Below, in pieces: positions 12,656-14,328 of a DNA stretch of 14,328 bases. Under the pieces are notes generated by a model, which had not been told where the DNA came from, ran no database searches, and saw nothing but the letters and a program-made list of their open reading frames with translations. Within the stretch, counting starts at the first letter, position 1; each line of letters begins with the position of its first letter. The position numbers and the translations under genes are program-made. Source of the DNA: UMGS1781 sp045650705 (GTDB taxonomy: Bacteria > Bacillota > Clostridia > TANB77 > CAG-508); the NCBI GenBank assembly GCA_045650705.1, contig JAZRRK010000018.1:1-14328 (forward strand). The letters run 5' to 3'.

Positions 12656-14328
12656 ATGAATAAAGTAGAATTATTATCTCCAGTAGGAGAATGGAATTCG
12701 TTAATAGCAGCTGTGCAAAATGGCGCAGATGCAGTATATTTTGGAGCAAATGAATTTAATGCTAGAATGAATAGTAAAAATTTTAATAGAGAAGAATTAG
12801 CAAAAGCAATACAATATGCAAAACTTAGAAATGTAAAAACAAATCTAACATTAAATATTTTAATAAATGATAATGAATTTAATGATGCACTAGAATTAGT
12901 AGAATACGCATATAAGGCTGGAATTGATGCAGTCATAGTTCAAGACTTAGGACTTGCCTCTAGAATTATTAAAGAATTTCCTGATTTAGATGTTCACAGT
13001 AGTACGCAAATGACAATACATAATTTAGAAGGTGTAAAGGAAGTAGAAAAATTAGGCTTTAAAAGATGTGTTCTTGCAAGAGAACTTACATTAGAGGAAA
13101 TAAAAAATATTTGTAAAAACTCAAATATTGAAATTGAAGTATTTATACATGGAGCACTTTGTATTTGCTATTCTGGACAATGCTTAATGAGTAGTATTAT
13201 AGGAGGCAGAAGTGGCAACAGAGGAAAATGTGCAGGAACATGTAGACTTCCTTATGAACTTCTAAAAGATGGAAAACAAGTGGATAAAGGATATTTATTA
13301 AGCTCGAAAGATGTGTGTACATTAGATATCATACCAGAATTAATACAAGCTGGAATAAAATCATTTAAAATTGAAGGTAGGATGAAATCACCAATATATG
13401 TAGGAACAGTTACATCTATATTTAGAAAATATATCGACTTAGCAAATAGTAATAAACCATATATAGTAGAACAAAAAGATAGAGAAGCGCTAATGCAAAT
13501 ATTCAATAGAGGTGGATTTAGCACAGGATACTTAAAAGGAAAACTTGGTAAAGAGATGATGTACAAATATAAACCTAATCATATTGGAATATATGTTGGA
13601 ACTGTATCACATTATAATCAAAATAAGGGATATGTTAAATTTAAAACAGAAAAAGAAATTGTTTTAGGAGATAGTATAGCAATAAAAGATAGCTCTTGTA
13701 AAATTTCTGAATTAATGCTTGGTAATAATAATATTAAAACTGCAAATATAGGTCAAACAATAACTATTGGTAGAATAAATGGAAAAATAAACACAGGAGA
13801 TAAAGTATATAGAACTGTTTCTATCTCTTTAAATAAACAAATAGAGCAGATAATGTTGAGTGAAAATAGAAAGAGGAATATAAAATATAATATTACATTA
13901 AAAGAAAATGAACCTATTATTCTGGATATAATAGATGAACTAACTGGAATAACCGTAAAAGAAACAGGAGCAACAGTAGAAAAGGCTAAAAATAATGGAA
14001 TTTCTAAAGAAAGAATAGAAGAACAACTTCGTAAATTAGGAAATACAGTTTTTTGTGCGAATGATATAATTGTAAGTATGCAAGATAAAGTTTTCACTTC
14101 TATAAGTAATATAAATGATATTAGAAGAAAAGGTATAGAAAAACTAGAAGAAGAAATAAAGCAAACATTTATACGTAAATACGATAAATTAAAACTAGAA
14201 ACTATACATACAGTAAAATCAAATAACAGAAATATAACAACAAGTTTATGTTTAAATAAATTAGATACTAATTTAGAATATTCAGAATTAAGAAATGTAG
14301 ACAGAATATATTTACCATTAAGATTTAT
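12656..14328 (+). CDS. Peptidase U32 family protein (RlhA-like), 3' end outside window
   Basis: The open frame begins at ATG 12656 after the SD-like AAAGGAAG and is still open at the window edge (557 codons seen). The N-terminal barrel-like domain starts VELLSPVGEWNSLIAAVQ and includes GADAVYFG. The U32 signature spans 161-180 with HGALC, then GQC and S. Cysteines 169, 176, 192 and 196 form the cluster that in characterised U32 members binds an iron-sulphur centre (C171 is extra). The region after about 300 looks like the DUF3656 part found in long U32 proteins such as RlhA, which hydroxylates a 23S rRNA cytidine. An rRNA-modification role would suit the neighbourhood, but some U32 proteins are described as proteases, so the exact activity is not settled. 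The start follows a strong terminator; no clear promoter is visible in the 29-base gap. Confidence 0.88.
   Translation, partial: MNKVELLSPVGEWNSLIAAVQNGADAVYFGANEFNARMNSKNFNREELAKAIQYAKLRNVKTNLTLNILINDNEFNDALELVEYAYKAGIDAVIVQDLGLASRIIKEFPDLDVHSSTQMTIHNLEGVKEVEKLGFKRCVLARELTLEEIKNICKNSNIEIEVFIHGALCICYSGQCLMSSIIGGRSGNRGKCAGTCRLPYELLKDGKQVDKGYLLSSKDVCTLDIIPELIQAGIKSFKIEGRMKSPIYVGTVTSIFRKYIDLANSNKPYIVEQKDREALMQIFNRGGFSTGYLKGKLGKEMMYKYKPNHIGIYVGTVSHYNQNKGYVKFKTEKEIVLGDSIAIKDSSCKISELMLGNNNIKTANIGQTITIGRINGKINTGDKVYRTVSISLNKQIEQIMLSENRKRNIKYNITLKENEPIILDIIDELTGITVKETGATVEKAKNNGISKERIEEQLRKLGNTVFCANDIIVSMQDKVFTSISNINDIRRKGIEKLEEEIKQTFIRKYDKLKLETIHTVKSNNRNITTSLCLNKLDTNLEYSELRNVDRIYLPLRF

Overview
The window is a low-GC, gene-dense stretch (GC roughly 30% by eye) with AUA- and AGA-rich codon use, strong Shine-Dalgarno (SD) sequences and a sporulation gene. 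This points to an endospore-forming member of class Clostridia, possibly one of the uncultured low-GC gut lineages; that finer placement is a guess. All 14 protein genes I support lie on the + strand.

Layout. A spoIIP peptidoglycan amidase gene (17-1153) is followed by prmC (1268-2146). A candidate promoter inside the end of prmC and a leader hairpin then precede the classical translation/RNA operon rimP-nusA-ylxR(rnpM)-infB-rbfA-nrnA-truB (2222-9428). The operon lacks ylxQ between ylxR and infB and ribF after truB. Two GC-rich palindromic repeats sit inside it, between infB and rbfA. Downstream are a near-consensus promoter with a small membrane protein gene (9497-9958), a HAD-like protein gene with a duplicated C-terminal segment (10025-10711), rbgA (10720-11610) overlapping mrnC (11600-11977), a tRNA-Glu(CTC) gene (12031-12105), a hairpin-rich intergenic region, an orphan 104-residue gene with its own promoter and terminator (12296-12610), and a U32 peptidase gene (12656 onward) that runs off the window.

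How the genes fit together. Most products act in making ribosomes and starting translation: RimP and RbfA (30S), RbgA and Mini-III (50S / 23S rRNA), IF2, PrmC (release-factor methylation), TruB and tRNA-Glu (tRNA), NusA and RnpM (transcription / RNase P) and NrnA (nano-RNA turnover). The U32 protein may belong to the RlhA-type rRNA hydroxylation group, which would extend the theme.

No dramatic new multi-gene system is visible. The parts that core biology does not explain are: a GC-rich hairpin repeat present three times in intergenic DNA; a second compound repeat next to one copy; a perfect 17-bp inverted repeat inside spoIIP; a promoter-plus-hairpin leader before rimP; an Asn-rich linker in IF2; and three poorly known proteins (four-helix membrane protein, HAD-like protein, orphan 104-residue protein).
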